From Hydromonas sp. (lineage in GTDB: Bacteria; Pseudomonadota; Gammaproteobacteria; Burkholderiales; Burkholderiaceae), in the NCBI GenBank assembly GCA_017495165.1, contig JAFEII010000002.1:1-64000 (forward strand): a stretch of 64,000 nucleotides of DNA, in the 5' to 3' direction. Made by a program: the position numbers and the translations under genes. The notes beneath the pieces were generated by a model, which saw only the letters and a list, made by a program, of their open reading frames with translations, was not told the DNA's origin and made no database searches. Positions 1-8,131 of the stretch are shown piece by piece; the first letter of the stretch is position 1, and every line of letters begins with the position of its first letter.

Positions 1-404
1 CCGTGTCAAGCACGGCATGACGTGGGTGGAGTAAGTGCGGTGTGACTAGCACGTATCTCGTAGCACGTAGGTCGCAATAAACGTTTTTGCGCATTACGCC
101 GCATGTTTAAAAAATCACGTCATTGCGGGCTTGACCCGCAATCTCCTTGCATGGAGATGCCGTGTCAAGCACGGCATGACGTGGGTGGAGTAAGTGCGGT
201 GTGACTAGCACGTAGCACGTAGGGCGCAATAAGCGTTTTTTTGCGCATTACGCCGCATGTTTAAAAAAATCACGTCATTGCGGGCTTGACCCTCAATCTC
301 CTTGCATGGAGGTGTCGTGTCAAGCATGGCGACGTGGTGGAGTAAGTACGATGTGACTAATGCAAGCACGGCATATTTCGGGAGATTGCGGGTCAAGCCC
401 GCAA
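1..404. repeat. Tandem ~155-159 bp repeat carrying paired hairpins
   Basis: Three successive copies begin at about 1, 160 and 315; the third decays after about 60 bases. Each unit has a GC-rich hairpin with stem TTGCGGG/CCCGCAA and loop CTTGA (122-142 and, with one mismatch, 277-297), a CTCC/GGAG hairpin, and a CCGTG/CACGG hairpin with loop TCAAG. A further TTGCGGG hairpin lies in reverse orientation at 384-404. The first copy also has a short internal duplication (CGTAGCACGTA region, about 50-70). No gene is credible in this stretch. The structure resembles a bacterial interspersed mosaic (REP/BIME-like) element. Confidence 0.8.
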
Positions 405-460
405 TGACGATACGCAGTAATGACGCTACACCACAATGACGGGATGTTTTGGTTTATAGC

Positions 461-784
461 TCATAAATAATGTGCTTTCACCGCATCAATATATTCCTGC
501 GTCACCCCTATTGAACCCGACAAATCCAACCAATTCGGATTCGTTGTCGCGACCAAGTCATTTTTCCATGTTCGTTTCCAGTTTTTCAGTTGCTTTTCTC
601 GCGTAATCGCAGCACCAATCTCGTCTGTCGCCTCAAAATACACCAATTTATCCACATTGTATGTTTCCGTAAATCCTTTGTGAACCTTGGCTTTGTGCTC
701 GGCGACACGGCGCATTAAGTCACTGGTAACACCGATGTACAGCACCGTATTGTGCGCATTACTCATTAAATAGACGTACGCCAT
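461..784 (-). CDS. Small GIY-YIG domain protein
   Basis: A 107-residue protein of the single-domain GIY-YIG nuclease family. The usual GIY is replaced by VYL (residues 4-6) while YIG is kept (16-18). Arg25/Arg26, His30, Tyr42 and the likely metal-binding Glu63 (in REKQLKNWKR) are in place, so the nuclease core looks intact. The start has an AAGG ribosome site in front. It lies between copies of the same hairpin repeat (384-404 on one side, 804-824 on the other, same orientation), with gcvH beyond. Its cellular role is unknown; single-domain members are generally uncharacterised. The repeat context suggests a link to mobility or maintenance of those repeats, which is inference. Confidence 0.85.
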   Translation of the reverse strand: MAYVYLMSNAHNTVLYIGVTSDLMRRVAEHKAKVHKGFTETYNVDKLVYFEATDEIGAAITREKQLKNWKRTWKNDLVATTNPNWLDLSGSIGVTQEYIDAVKAHYL

Positions 785-803
785 AGTTGCCTTGGTTGGG
801 GAG

Positions 804-824
804 GTTGCGGGTCAAGCCCGCAAT
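804..824. repeat. Isolated copy of the TTGCGGG hairpin repeat
   Basis: Stem TTGCGGG/CCCGCAA with loop TCAAG, followed by AATGAC as in the copies at the left end. It has the same orientation as the copy at 384-404, so the GIY-YIG gene is flanked by direct copies. It also lies just downstream of gcvH, where it could act as a transcription-end hairpin. Confidence 0.8.
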
Positions 825-856
825 GACTCGTGCGCTGCAATGACGAGGGTTCTAAT

Positions 857-1234
857 TTAACCGTTTTGCGCTTCGTAATCTGCTTCGCTCAACAAACCAT
901 CCAACTCAGCCACATTGCTCGGGGCGATTTTAAACAACCAGCTGTCATACGGTGCGCTGTTGACGGCTTCTGGCGTGTCGGCAATGGCATCATTGTGGGC
1001 GATGATTTTGCCTGCAATTGGCGCGTAAATATCGCTGGCGGCTTTGACCGATTCAACCACGGCAACCGATTCGGCAGCCGCAACTTCGCGCCCCACATCG
1101 GGCAATTCTAAAAATACAATATCGCCCAAGGCTTCTTGCGCGTGGTCAGAAATGCCAACGGTGACAGTGCCGTCGGCTTCGAGGCGTGCCCATTCGTGGC
1201 TTGGGGCGTATTTGAGGGTGGTGTTGACGGTCAT
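857..1234 (-). CDS. gcvH: Glycine cleavage system H protein
   Basis: A 125-residue lipoyl carrier that shuttles the aminomethyl group between the P, T and L proteins of glycine cleavage. The lipoylation lysine sits in ESVKAASD near residue 64, and the N-terminal SHEWAR motif is typical. Length matches the family. It is the last gene of the minus-strand gcvT-DUF1398-gcvH unit controlled from the riboswitch at 2893-3128. The P-protein gene that normally follows is not in the remaining 850 bases of the window; repeats and the GIY-YIG gene are there instead. Confidence 0.97.
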   Translation of the reverse strand: MTVNTTLKYAPSHEWARLEADGTVTVGISDHAQEALGDIVFLELPDVGREVAAAESVAVVESVKAASDIYAPIAGKIIAHNDAIADTPEAVNSAPYDSWLFKIAPSNVAELDGLLSEADYEAQNG

Positions 1235-1286
1235 GTGAAATCCTTTGTGGTTGGATGAAAAAAGGGCGTTGCCCGTGGTCTAAAAA

Positions 1287-1697
1287 TTATGCTTGTTTGG
1301 GGAAGTGTTCAATATGCACGTCGCCGCGTCGGCCAAAATACTGGACGTGTCTCCCCGAAATCCATACGGTGTAACCCACGCAACCCGCTGCCATGGTGCG
1401 TTGCATGAATTCAACGTATTTGACTTCGCCGCTTTGCGCGCCTTTGATGGCCGCTTGCACGCCCGAAATGTTAAATACCTCAGGAATTTGTACTTCGGGT
1501 GCAATCAATTCAACGGCGTGGGTTTCGCCCGTGGGCAAATAATAAGTGGTTGCGCCCGTGCGATAGTCAGCGACGTATGATTCAACGCCAAGGTCAATCA
1601 ATGCCATGACGAGTTGACCAAAATTAATTTCACCGTCGTGCGAGGCTAAGGCCAAGTGGTTGATGGTTTGTTGGGTGTTTGATGGCATCGCTTTCAT
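1287..1697 (-). CDS. DUF1398 family protein within the gcv operon
   Basis: A 136-residue protein with the DUF1398 (YbcV-like) signature: AAIKGAQSGEVKYVEFM followed by AAGCVGYTVWISGRHVQYFGR and a histidine-containing end. The start is set by AAGGAG seven bases ahead of ATG. It lies between gcvT and gcvH, in the same direction, with gaps of about 50 bases on both sides, so it should be co-transcribed from the glycine riboswitch. Function is unknown. Some members are annotated as phage envelope-like, but nothing else here is phage. The operon position suggests a role connected to glycine or one-carbon metabolism, which is inference. Confidence 0.8.
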   Translation of the reverse strand: MKAMPSNTQQTINHLALASHDGEINFGQLVMALIDLGVESYVADYRTGATTYYLPTGETHAVELIAPEVQIPEVFNISGVQAAIKGAQSGEVKYVEFMQRTMAAGCVGYTVWISGRHVQYFGRRGDVHIEHFPKQA

Positions 1698-1748
1698 TTT
1701 GCTCCTTCGTTGATTAAATTAAAATGCGCCATTAAAAGGCGCGGCAGA

Positions 1749-2843
1749 TTATACCGCGACCAATACCTTGCCATGGCGCACAAACGGCATTTTGACCACA
1801 GTTGCATGTAAGGCTTTGTCTCGAATCAATACTTGCACCGTGTCGCCCACATTCACCGCCAAAGGCACGCGCGCAAAGGCGATGGATTTTTGCATGGTGG
1901 GGCTAAACGTGCCGCTGGTGGTCTCACCCGCACCGTGCGCGGTGGTAATGGTTTGATGGCTGCGCAACACGCCTTTGTCTTGCAAAACCAATCCAACCAA
2001 TTGCATTTGCGCGCCATTGAGTAACACCGCCTTGCCGATAAAATCACGCTCGGTGACCAAGTCGATTGTCCACGCCAGCCCTGCGTTGAGCGGATTGACC
2101 GACTCATCCATGTCTTGACCGTATAAATTCATACCTGCCTCAAGGCGCAATGTGTCGCGTGCGCCGAGGCCCGCAGGCTTTACGCCCACCGCCAGCAATG
2201 CCGCCCAAGCATCGGCGGCAAACGCCGCAGGCAGCGCGATTTCAAAACCATCCTCGCCCGTGTAACCCGTGCGCGCCACCATCCAATCGGCGTGATTGTG
2301 GGTAAAACGCGCCGCGTTAAATGGCTTGAGTTCAAGCGCGGTTTGGATAAACTCAAACGCCTGCGCCGCTTTGGCGCGGGCATTCGGCCCTTGCACCGCA
2401 ATCAGCGCAAAATCGGGGCGCGAAGTAATGGTCAAACCAAATTTGCCCTCAATGTTTTGGGCGTTAAGCCACGCAATGTCTTTGTCCGCCGTGCCCGCGT
2501 TGACCACGAGGCGAAAAAATGATTCGTCAAAATAATACACAATCAAATCATCAATCACGCCGCCATCAGGGCGCAGCATGCATGAATACAGCGCCTTGCC
2601 AGCGGTTTGTAATTTATCGACGTTGTTGGCCAAAACATAGCGCAAAAAATCACGGCTTTTGTCGCCAACAATGTCCACCACGCGCATGTGCGACACGTCA
2701 AACATGCCAGCATCGGTGCGCACGGCGCGGTGTTCTTCAATTTGCGAGCCATAATTAACGGGCATGTCCCAGCCGCCAAAATCGACCATGCGGGCAGATG
2801 CGGCAATATGAGTGGCGTGTAAAACGGTGGTTTTAAGAGTCAT
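1749..2843 (-). CDS. gcvT: Glycine cleavage system T protein (aminomethyltransferase)
   Basis: A 364-residue tetrahydrofolate-dependent aminomethyltransferase. It takes the aminomethyl group from GcvH, releases ammonia and forms 5,10-methylene-THF. Recognisable parts are the N-terminal [17 protein letters not shown], the catalytic-region motif FDVSHM, the folate-binding [13 protein letters not shown], and a C-terminal GCV_T barrel domain. Length is normal. It is the first gene of the operon, about 50 bases downstream of the tandem glycine riboswitch, and is followed by the DUF1398 gene and gcvH. Confidence 0.97.
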   Translation of the reverse strand: MTLKTTVLHATHIAASARMVDFGGWDMPVNYGSQIEEHRAVRTDAGMFDVSHMRVVDIVGDKSRDFLRYVLANNVDKLQTAGKALYSCMLRPDGGVIDDLIVYYFDESFFRLVVNAGTADKDIAWLNAQNIEGKFGLTITSRPDFALIAVQGPNARAKAAQAFEFIQTALELKPFNAARFTHNHADWMVARTGYTGEDGFEIALPAAFAADAWAALLAVGVKPAGLGARDTLRLEAGMNLYGQDMDESVNPLNAGLAWTIDLVTERDFIGKAVLLNGAQMQLVGLVLQDKGVLRSHQTITTAHGAGETTSGTFSPTMQKSIAFARVPLAVNVGDTVQVLIRDKALHATVVKMPFVRHGKVLVAV

Positions 2844-2892
2844 GATGTGTCCAAAGGATAAAATCGGGGCGCACGTGTGCGCAAAAAAAGCC

Positions 2893-3128
2893 CCGTTTCT
2901 GTCCTTTGTACCTGAGAGATTGTGGTTGGGTTGTTTAAATAAATTTTAAATCACCCAACGCGCCCCTTCGGTGGCGAATGATATTCGCGCTCTCCAGAAA
3001 TGCGGCGGCATGTTTTATACATCAAAAACACACCGCGATCGCCCCGTGAGTCCTTTTGCCTGAGAGTTTATGGGAATACACCTTCGGCGGCTGGTTGTGA
3101 AGCAAAGCGCAGCGCTCTCCTCACGAGT
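2893..3128 (-). promoter_or_regulatory. Tandem glycine riboswitch upstream of gcvT
   Basis: Two glycine aptamers read on the minus strand. Aptamer 1 (about 3127 down to 3045) contains GAGGAGAGCGCTG, GCCGCCGAAGG and CTCTCAGGCAAAAGGAC. Aptamer 2 (about 2999 down to 2893) contains CTGGAGAGCGCG, CCACCGAAGG and CTCTCAGGTACAAAGGACAG. These are the conserved blocks of the family, and the tandem arrangement is the classical cooperative form. gcvT starts about 50 bases after aptamer 2. No strong terminator lies between, so an ON switch working through translation or structure is plausible. Confidence 0.95.
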
Positions 3129-3135
3129 GGCGATA

Positions 3136-3164
3136 ATGTAAGTGATGCGCACCTATTTTGTCAA
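3136..3164 (-). promoter_or_regulatory. Sigma-70 promoter for the gcvT operon
   Basis: On the minus strand TTGACA (3164-3159), a 17-base spacer and TTACAT (3141-3136). The predicted start near 3129 coincides with the first base of riboswitch aptamer 1, which supports the call. Confidence 0.7.
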
Positions 3165-3191
3165 ACACAAACAAAGTCGGACGAAATTTGG

Positions 3192-3221
3192 TTGAGTTTT
3201 ACCGCTTGAACTAGGTATAAT
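3192..3221 (+). promoter_or_regulatory. Sigma-70 promoter for the nucleoside uptake operon
   Basis: TTGAGT (3192-3197), an 18-base spacer and a perfect TATAAT (3216-3221). It implies a leader of about 105 bases before the lipoprotein gene at 3335. It is divergent from the gcvT promoter about 30 bases away. Confidence 0.7.
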
Positions 3222-3334
3222 CACGCAGTTTTGAATCCTGACCAAACGCATAAAAACGAGCGACTTGGCTGGGGTCGTACCGATTTATCAATTGTTGCGG
3301 CATCGTCCGTCTTATTTATTTTTTAAGGATCATC

Positions 3335-4321
3335 ATGAAACACCACAAAATTTTGCTTGCATTGGGCTTGAGTTTGGTTTTAGCCGCATGTGGCGATAAA
3401 AGCAGTAAATCAGGGCAGCCTGCGGTTGTTTTTGATGCGGGCGGCAAACACGATAAATCATTTAACGAATCCGCCTTTAATGGCGCAGAGCTTTATAAAA
3501 AAGAATCTGGCAAAGACTACACCAGCATCGAAATGACCGCAGGCACAGACTTAGAAGGCGTTTTGCGCAAATTGGCCCAACGCGGCGGCGAGCCAATTGT
3601 TGCCGTGGGCGATAGCAGCACAGTGGCGTTGACCAAAATTGCCGCAGAGTTCCCAAATGTTCATTTTGCGATTATTGACGCAGCGGTAAACGCACCCAAC
3701 GTCAAATCAATCAAATTCCGCGAAGAAGAAGGCTCGTTCTTGGTCGGTGCATTGGCAGCCATGAAATCAACCACCGGCAAAATCGCCTTTATTGGCGGCA
3801 TGGACATTCCCGTGATTGGCCGTTTTTCATGCGGCTACGAGCAAGGCGCCAAATACGTGAACCCAAACATCACCATGATTAAAAAAATCGTATCGAGCAA
3901 CGGCAATGACGCTTGGAACAACCCAAGCCGTGGCGGTGAACTGGCCAAAGGCGCGTTTGACGAAGGCGCAGATATTATTTTTGCAGCGGCTGGTGCAACA
4001 GGCAAAGGCGTGTACCAAGCCGCCAGCGACGCTAAAAAACTCGCCATTGGCGTGGATCAAAATCAAAACGGTTTATTCAAAGGCACGATGTTGACTTCAA
4101 TGGTCAAATCAGTTGACGTGGCCGTGCATGGCGCATTTAAAGAGGGCGCAGCGGGTCAATTTAAAGCGGGTGAAGTGTCGCTTGGTTTGGCGCAAAACGG
4201 TTTGGATTGGGCGTTGGATGAAAACAACCGCTCATTGGTGACCCCAGAAATGGAAGCCAAAGTCAATCAAATCAAAAAAGACATCGTTGATGGCAAAATC
4301 AAAATGACGTGCGCCAAATAA
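3335..4321 (+). CDS. BMP-family nucleoside-binding lipoprotein
   Basis: A 328-residue substrate-binding lipoprotein of the basic membrane protein (BMP/PnrA) family. The signal peptide ends in a lipobox, VLAACGDKSS, so Cys19 is the predicted lipidation site. Family motifs include FDAGGKHDKSFNESAFNGA at the mature start, then VGDSSTVALTKIAAEFPNVHF and IGVDQNQNG. AAGGATC lies just ahead of the ATG. It heads an operon with the ATPase and two permeases typical of BMP transporters, plus ribokinase and nucleoside hydrolase. The ligand is therefore probably a ribonucleoside (inference from the neighbours). Confidence 0.92.
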   Translation: MKHHKILLALGLSLVLAACGDKSSKSGQPAVVFDAGGKHDKSFNESAFNGAELYKKESGKDYTSIEMTAGTDLEGVLRKLAQRGGEPIVAVGDSSTVALTKIAAEFPNVHFAIIDAAVNAPNVKSIKFREEEGSFLVGALAAMKSTTGKIAFIGGMDIPVIGRFSCGYEQGAKYVNPNITMIKKIVSSNGNDAWNNPSRGGELAKGAFDEGADIIFAAAGATGKGVYQAASDAKKLAIGVDQNQNGLFKGTMLTSMVKSVDVAVHGAFKEGAAGQFKAGEVSLGLAQNGLDWALDENNRSLVTPEMEAKVNQIKKDIVDGKIKMTCAK

Positions 4322-4344
4322 TCGACAGCACCAATAAAACCAAT

Positions 4345-4470
4345 AGGGTGGGCAAATGCCCGCCCTCTATTTTGCCTTTAAATGGGTGATTTTTATCTCC
4401 CATCCATTTAAAATATTTAACATATTTAAAATATTGAACATTTTTGAATATATTCAATATCTTTAACCTA
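4345..4470 (+). promoter_or_regulatory. Intercistronic hairpins after the binding-protein gene
   Basis: A GC hairpin at 4345-4366 (AGGGTGGGC/GCCCGCCCT), resembling a worn REP unit, is followed by a T-rich stretch and then AT-rich inverted repeats at about 4408-4466 (for example ATATTGAA/TTCAATAT). Stem-loops here commonly raise the ratio of binding protein to membrane components by stabilising or partly terminating the upstream message. That role is inferred. Confidence 0.45.
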
Positions 4471-4488
4471 ACTCTTGCGGAGGGCTCA

Positions 4489-6066
4489 ATGTCAAACATC
4501 GGGCATTCAAAATCCGCGCCGCTTGCAGTTGAAATGCGCGGCGTGAACAAACGGTTTGGCGCAGTTCATGCGAATCAAAACATCGATTTGGCCATTGCCA
4601 AAGGCACCATTCACGGCATTATTGGCGAGAATGGCGCGGGCAAGTCCACGTTAATGTCGGTGCTGTATGGTTTTTATACGGCAGATTCGGGCGATATTTT
4701 ACTCAATGGTCAAGTGGTCAAAATGGCCAATTCCACCCAAGCCATCGCGCATGGTGTGGGCATGGTGCATCAGCATTTTATGCTGGTACCCACCTTAACC
4801 GCGCTTGAGAATATTTTATTGGGCGCGGAAGAGTCTTGGTCGCTCAAAGTATCCACCCAAAACGCCCGCGTCAAACTCAATCAAATTTCTGAGCAGTTTG
4901 GCCTACAAGTCCCGCTCGATGAGCTTGTGGGCAATTTGGCTGTGGGCGTACAGCAGCGGGTCGAAATCTTAAAAGCCTTGTACCGCAAGGCACAAGTGTT
5001 GATTTTGGATGAACCAACAGGCGTACTCACGCCCCAAGAAGCTGACCAGCTGTTTGACGTGCTGCGCGATTTGCGCGCCCAAGGCGTGACGGTGCTGATT
5101 ATCACGCATAAGTTGCGTGAAATCATGGATGTGACCGATGCCATTTCGGTCATGCGTGGCGGAAAAATGGTGGCGCATCGCGTCACGGCGCAGACCCATC
5201 CAGATGAATTGGCCGAGCTCATGGTGGGCAGGCCCGTGGTCAAAGAACTCAAACGCGGCACATCGGCGCAGTCTTGCAGCCGTTTGGCGGTGCACCAATT
5301 GTCATATACGGATGAATCAGGCGTTGCGCGGCTCAAAAATGTGTCGTTTACGCTCAAGGCGGGCGAGATTGTTGGGTTGGCGGGCGTGTCTGGCAATGGT
5401 CAAACCGAATTGCTCAAAATTTTATCGGGCGAATTGCGCGCCAGCGGCGGGCACATCAGCTTAAACACCGACAGCATGCATGAATTTACCAGTCAAACAT
5501 GGCCAAGCCCCAAAAACTTACGCACGCTTGGGGTGGCGCATGTGCCTGAGGACCGCTTGGGACAAGGCTTGCTCAAAAACTTCAGCCTGCAAGAATCGGC
5601 GATTTTGGGTTACCACCATGAATTGTCATTGGGCAGTAAATTGTCGCTTGGCTTAAAAAAAGTACGCGCCAGCGCGCTGGCATTGATAAAAGCGTTTGAC
5701 GTGCGCCCCAATTTGCCCGAAATCCGCTCGGCCAATATGTCGGGCGGCAATCAACAAAAGCTGATTATTGCGCGTGAAATGGCGCGTTTGCCAAAAGTGT
5801 TGTTGATTGGTCAGCCCACGCGTGGCGTCGATATTGGCGCGATTGAGCTGATTTATCACGAAATCATCAAAGCGCGTGATGCGGGCGCAGCGGTGTTGGT
5901 GGTGTCGGTTGAGTTGGACGAAATTTTAACCTTGGCCGACCGTGTGCTGGTGATGAATCAGGGACAAATCACCGGCGAGCTTGCAAGTGCAAATGCCGAC
6001 CCAAAACAAATCGGTTTGTTAATGGCCAGTACCGAGCCAATGAAGGAGCATCATGAGCCAAATTAA
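4489..6066 (+). CDS. Nucleoside ABC transporter, double ATPase subunit
   Basis: A 525-residue protein with two fused ABC ATPase domains, as in the YufO/RbsA/NupA type. The first Walker A is GENGAGKSTL (about residues 47-56) with VGVQQRVEILKAL and LILDEPTG. The second domain has a degenerate Walker A, GVSGNGQTELL, then SGGNQQKLIIAREM. The ATG at 4489 is preferred over an in-frame upstream ATG (4444) because GGAGG lies eight bases ahead. The next permease gene starts inside its 3' end, indicating translational coupling. Confidence 0.93.
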   Translation: MSNIGHSKSAPLAVEMRGVNKRFGAVHANQNIDLAIAKGTIHGIIGENGAGKSTLMSVLYGFYTADSGDILLNGQVVKMANSTQAIAHGVGMVHQHFMLVPTLTALENILLGAEESWSLKVSTQNARVKLNQISEQFGLQVPLDELVGNLAVGVQQRVEILKALYRKAQVLILDEPTGVLTPQEADQLFDVLRDLRAQGVTVLIITHKLREIMDVTDAISVMRGGKMVAHRVTAQTHPDELAELMVGRPVVKELKRGTSAQSCSRLAVHQLSYTDESGVARLKNVSFTLKAGEIVGLAGVSGNGQTELLKILSGELRASGGHISLNTDSMHEFTSQTWPSPKNLRTLGVAHVPEDRLGQGLLKNFSLQESAILGYHHELSLGSKLSLGLKKVRASALALIKAFDVRPNLPEIRSANMSGGNQQKLIIAREMARLPKVLLIGQPTRGVDIGAIELIYHEIIKARDAGAAVLVVSVELDEILTLADRVLVMNQGQITGELASANADPKQIGLLMASTEPMKEHHEPN

Positions 6067-7159
6067 ACACAACAATCACGCGCTGCCGCTGTGGTTTACA
6101 GGGTTTGCCATTCCATTGGTGCAAGTGCTGCTTGCCTTTGGACTGGCCAGTTTGTTGGTGCTGAGCATTGGCGAGTCGCCAATTGAAGTCTTGGGCGTTT
6201 TGATTCAAGGCGCATTTAACCTAGACACGGGGTTGCCATCCACATTATTTAACGCCACATCGCTGATATTTACTGGCTTGGCCGTTATGGTGGCGTTTCA
6301 CGCAGGCCTGTTTAATATTGGTGGCGAAGGTCAGGCGTATTTTGCAGGACTGGGCGTGGCGCTGGTCTGCTTGGCGTTTGGTTCAACCTTGCCTGCGCCA
6401 TTGATGTTTTTGGTGGCGATTGTGGCAGCGCTTTTGTTTGGTGGTGTGTACGGTTTTATTCCTGGTTATTTGCAAGCCAAGCGCGGCGCACATGTGGTGG
6501 TGACAACCATCATGCTCAATTACATCATGTTTTCTTTAATGAACTATGTGCTGCGCAATTACTTGGCAAGAGATGCGGGCGCGACCGATTCGGCCAGTTT
6601 TGTGGCAGACGCCGTGTTGCCCAGAATCTCAGCGTTATTGCCTTTTTTAAACTTTAGCGACACGCCGCTCAACTTGGCGTTTGTACTCGCGTTACTGACC
6701 GCCGCGCTGGTTTGGTGGCTGATTTGGCGCTCGCGCTTGGGCTACGAGATTCGCGTGGTGGGGCAAAACCCACAAGCAGCGGTGTACGCAGGGATTTCTG
6801 TCACCAAAGTGGTGGTTTTGGCCATGACCATTTCAGGCGCTCTGGCAGGTTTAATGGCGGTCAATGTGGTGTATGGCTCGCAAGCGCGGCTTAGTTTGGA
6901 GTTTACAGGCGGCGTGGGCTTTATGGGAATTGCCGTGGCGTTGATGGGGCGTAATCACCCTGTTGGCGTGGTGCTGTCCGCGATTTTGTTTGGTGGATTG
7001 GCGCAAGGCGGTCAAGAAATGCAGTTCGAAATCCCTGCGGTGAGCCCCCAATTTAATATTGTGATTCAAGGCTTGATTATTTTCTTTGTCGCAGCGCTTG
7101 ATGGCTTGGTGCGCAAGCCTTTAGAAAACTGGTACAGTCAAAAACGAGGTGCTTTATGA
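6053..7159 (+). CDS. Nucleoside ABC transporter permease 1
   Basis: A 368-residue inner-membrane permease of the BPD_transp_2 (YufP/NupB-like) family, with about eight to ten hydrophobic segments. Typical motifs are FHAGLFNIGGEGQAYFAGLG and GAHVVVTTIMLNYI. It overlaps the ATPase gene by 14 bases and the next permease gene by four (ATGA). AAGGAG precedes its start. Confidence 0.92.
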   Translation: MSQIKHNNHALPLWFTGFAIPLVQVLLAFGLASLLVLSIGESPIEVLGVLIQGAFNLDTGLPSTLFNATSLIFTGLAVMVAFHAGLFNIGGEGQAYFAGLGVALVCLAFGSTLPAPLMFLVAIVAALLFGGVYGFIPGYLQAKRGAHVVVTTIMLNYIMFSLMNYVLRNYLARDAGATDSASFVADAVLPRISALLPFLNFSDTPLNLAFVLALLTAALVWWLIWRSRLGYEIRVVGQNPQAAVYAGISVTKVVVLAMTISGALAGLMAVNVVYGSQARLSLEFTGGVGFMGIAVALMGRNHPVGVVLSAILFGGLAQGGQEMQFEIPAVSPQFNIVIQGLIIFFVAALDGLVRKPLENWYSQKRGAL

Positions 7160-8130
7160 ACGACATCATCGTCACCATCAGCAACATCATGGGCAGCGGT
7201 TTGCGCCTATCCGTACCGCTGATTTTTGCCGCAATGGGCGGCCTCATGGCCGAACGCTCAGGCACTGTGGATATTGGGCTTGAGGGCAAAATGCTGTTTT
7301 CGGCCTTTGCGGGCGCAGCGGTTGCCACGCTGACCGACTCGGTTGCGTTGGCGGTTTTGGCCGCGGTTGGGGTGTCTGTATTGCTCGCCATGCTGCACGG
7401 CTTTGCCACCGTCTCACAAAAAGGCGATCACGTTGTCTCGGGCTTGGCGATTAATATTTGCGCCTCAGGTTTGACGCTGGTTTTGGGGCAAGCCCTGTTT
7501 GGGCAAGGCGGCCAAACCCCAACCTTGACCGATAACTTGCGCTTCAAACCGATTGCGTGGCCGGGATTAGATGCGGTGCGCGATGTGCCTGTGTTGGGGG
7601 CAATTTACGAAAAAGTCTTGTCAGGCCAACATGTGTTGACCTATTTGGCGCTCTTCTCCGTGATTTTGACCTCGTTTATTTTGTACAAAACACGGCTGGG
7701 CTTGCGGATTCGCGCCGTGGGTGAAGAGCCAAATGCGGTTGATACGGCGGGTTTATCGGTGTCGCGCTTGCGCTACTTGGCGCTCGCCTACACAGGGTTG
7801 ATGTGCGGCTTGTCAGGCATCACCTTGTCCATGGCGCAAAACTCAGGTTTTACCAAAGAAATGAGCGTTGGCTTGGGCTTTATGGCGCTTGCTGCGGTGA
7901 TTTTTGGCAAATGGAAACCCACGCCCACATTGCTTGCGTGTTTGTTGTTTGGCTTTTTGGGTGCTTTGTCCAATTTCTTTCAAGGCAAACCCATTTTTGG
8001 CCTCAAAGAAATCCCATCGCAACTGTTTAGCGCCATGCCGTATGTGTTGACCGTTGTCTTATTGGCAGGTTTTGTGGGCAAATCAATTGCGCCCAAAGCC
8101 GTTGGCCGTCCTTATGTGAAGGAGCGTTAA
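7156..8130 (+). CDS. Nucleoside ABC transporter permease 2
   Basis: A 324-residue inner-membrane permease of the same superfamily (YufQ/NupC-like). Diagnostic stretches are LMAERSGTVDIGLEGKML near the N terminus and TRLGLRIRAVGEEPNAVDTAG in the loop that contacts the ATPase. It overlaps permease 1 by four bases and is followed by the kinase gene after one base, so the five genes form one tight operon. Confidence 0.92.
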   Translation: MNDIIVTISNIMGSGLRLSVPLIFAAMGGLMAERSGTVDIGLEGKMLFSAFAGAAVATLTDSVALAVLAAVGVSVLLAMLHGFATVSQKGDHVVSGLAINICASGLTLVLGQALFGQGGQTPTLTDNLRFKPIAWPGLDAVRDVPVLGAIYEKVLSGQHVLTYLALFSVILTSFILYKTRLGLRIRAVGEEPNAVDTAGLSVSRLRYLALAYTGLMCGLSGITLSMAQNSGFTKEMSVGLGFMALAAVIFGKWKPTPTLLACLLFGFLGALSNFFQGKPIFGLKEIPSQLFSAMPYVLTVVLLAGFVGKSIAPKAVGRPYVKER

Positions 8131-8131
8131 A

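Noticed and set aside
1-404. CRISPR array
   Set aside because: The repeat is about 155-159 bases in direct tandem with no unique spacers between short repeats.
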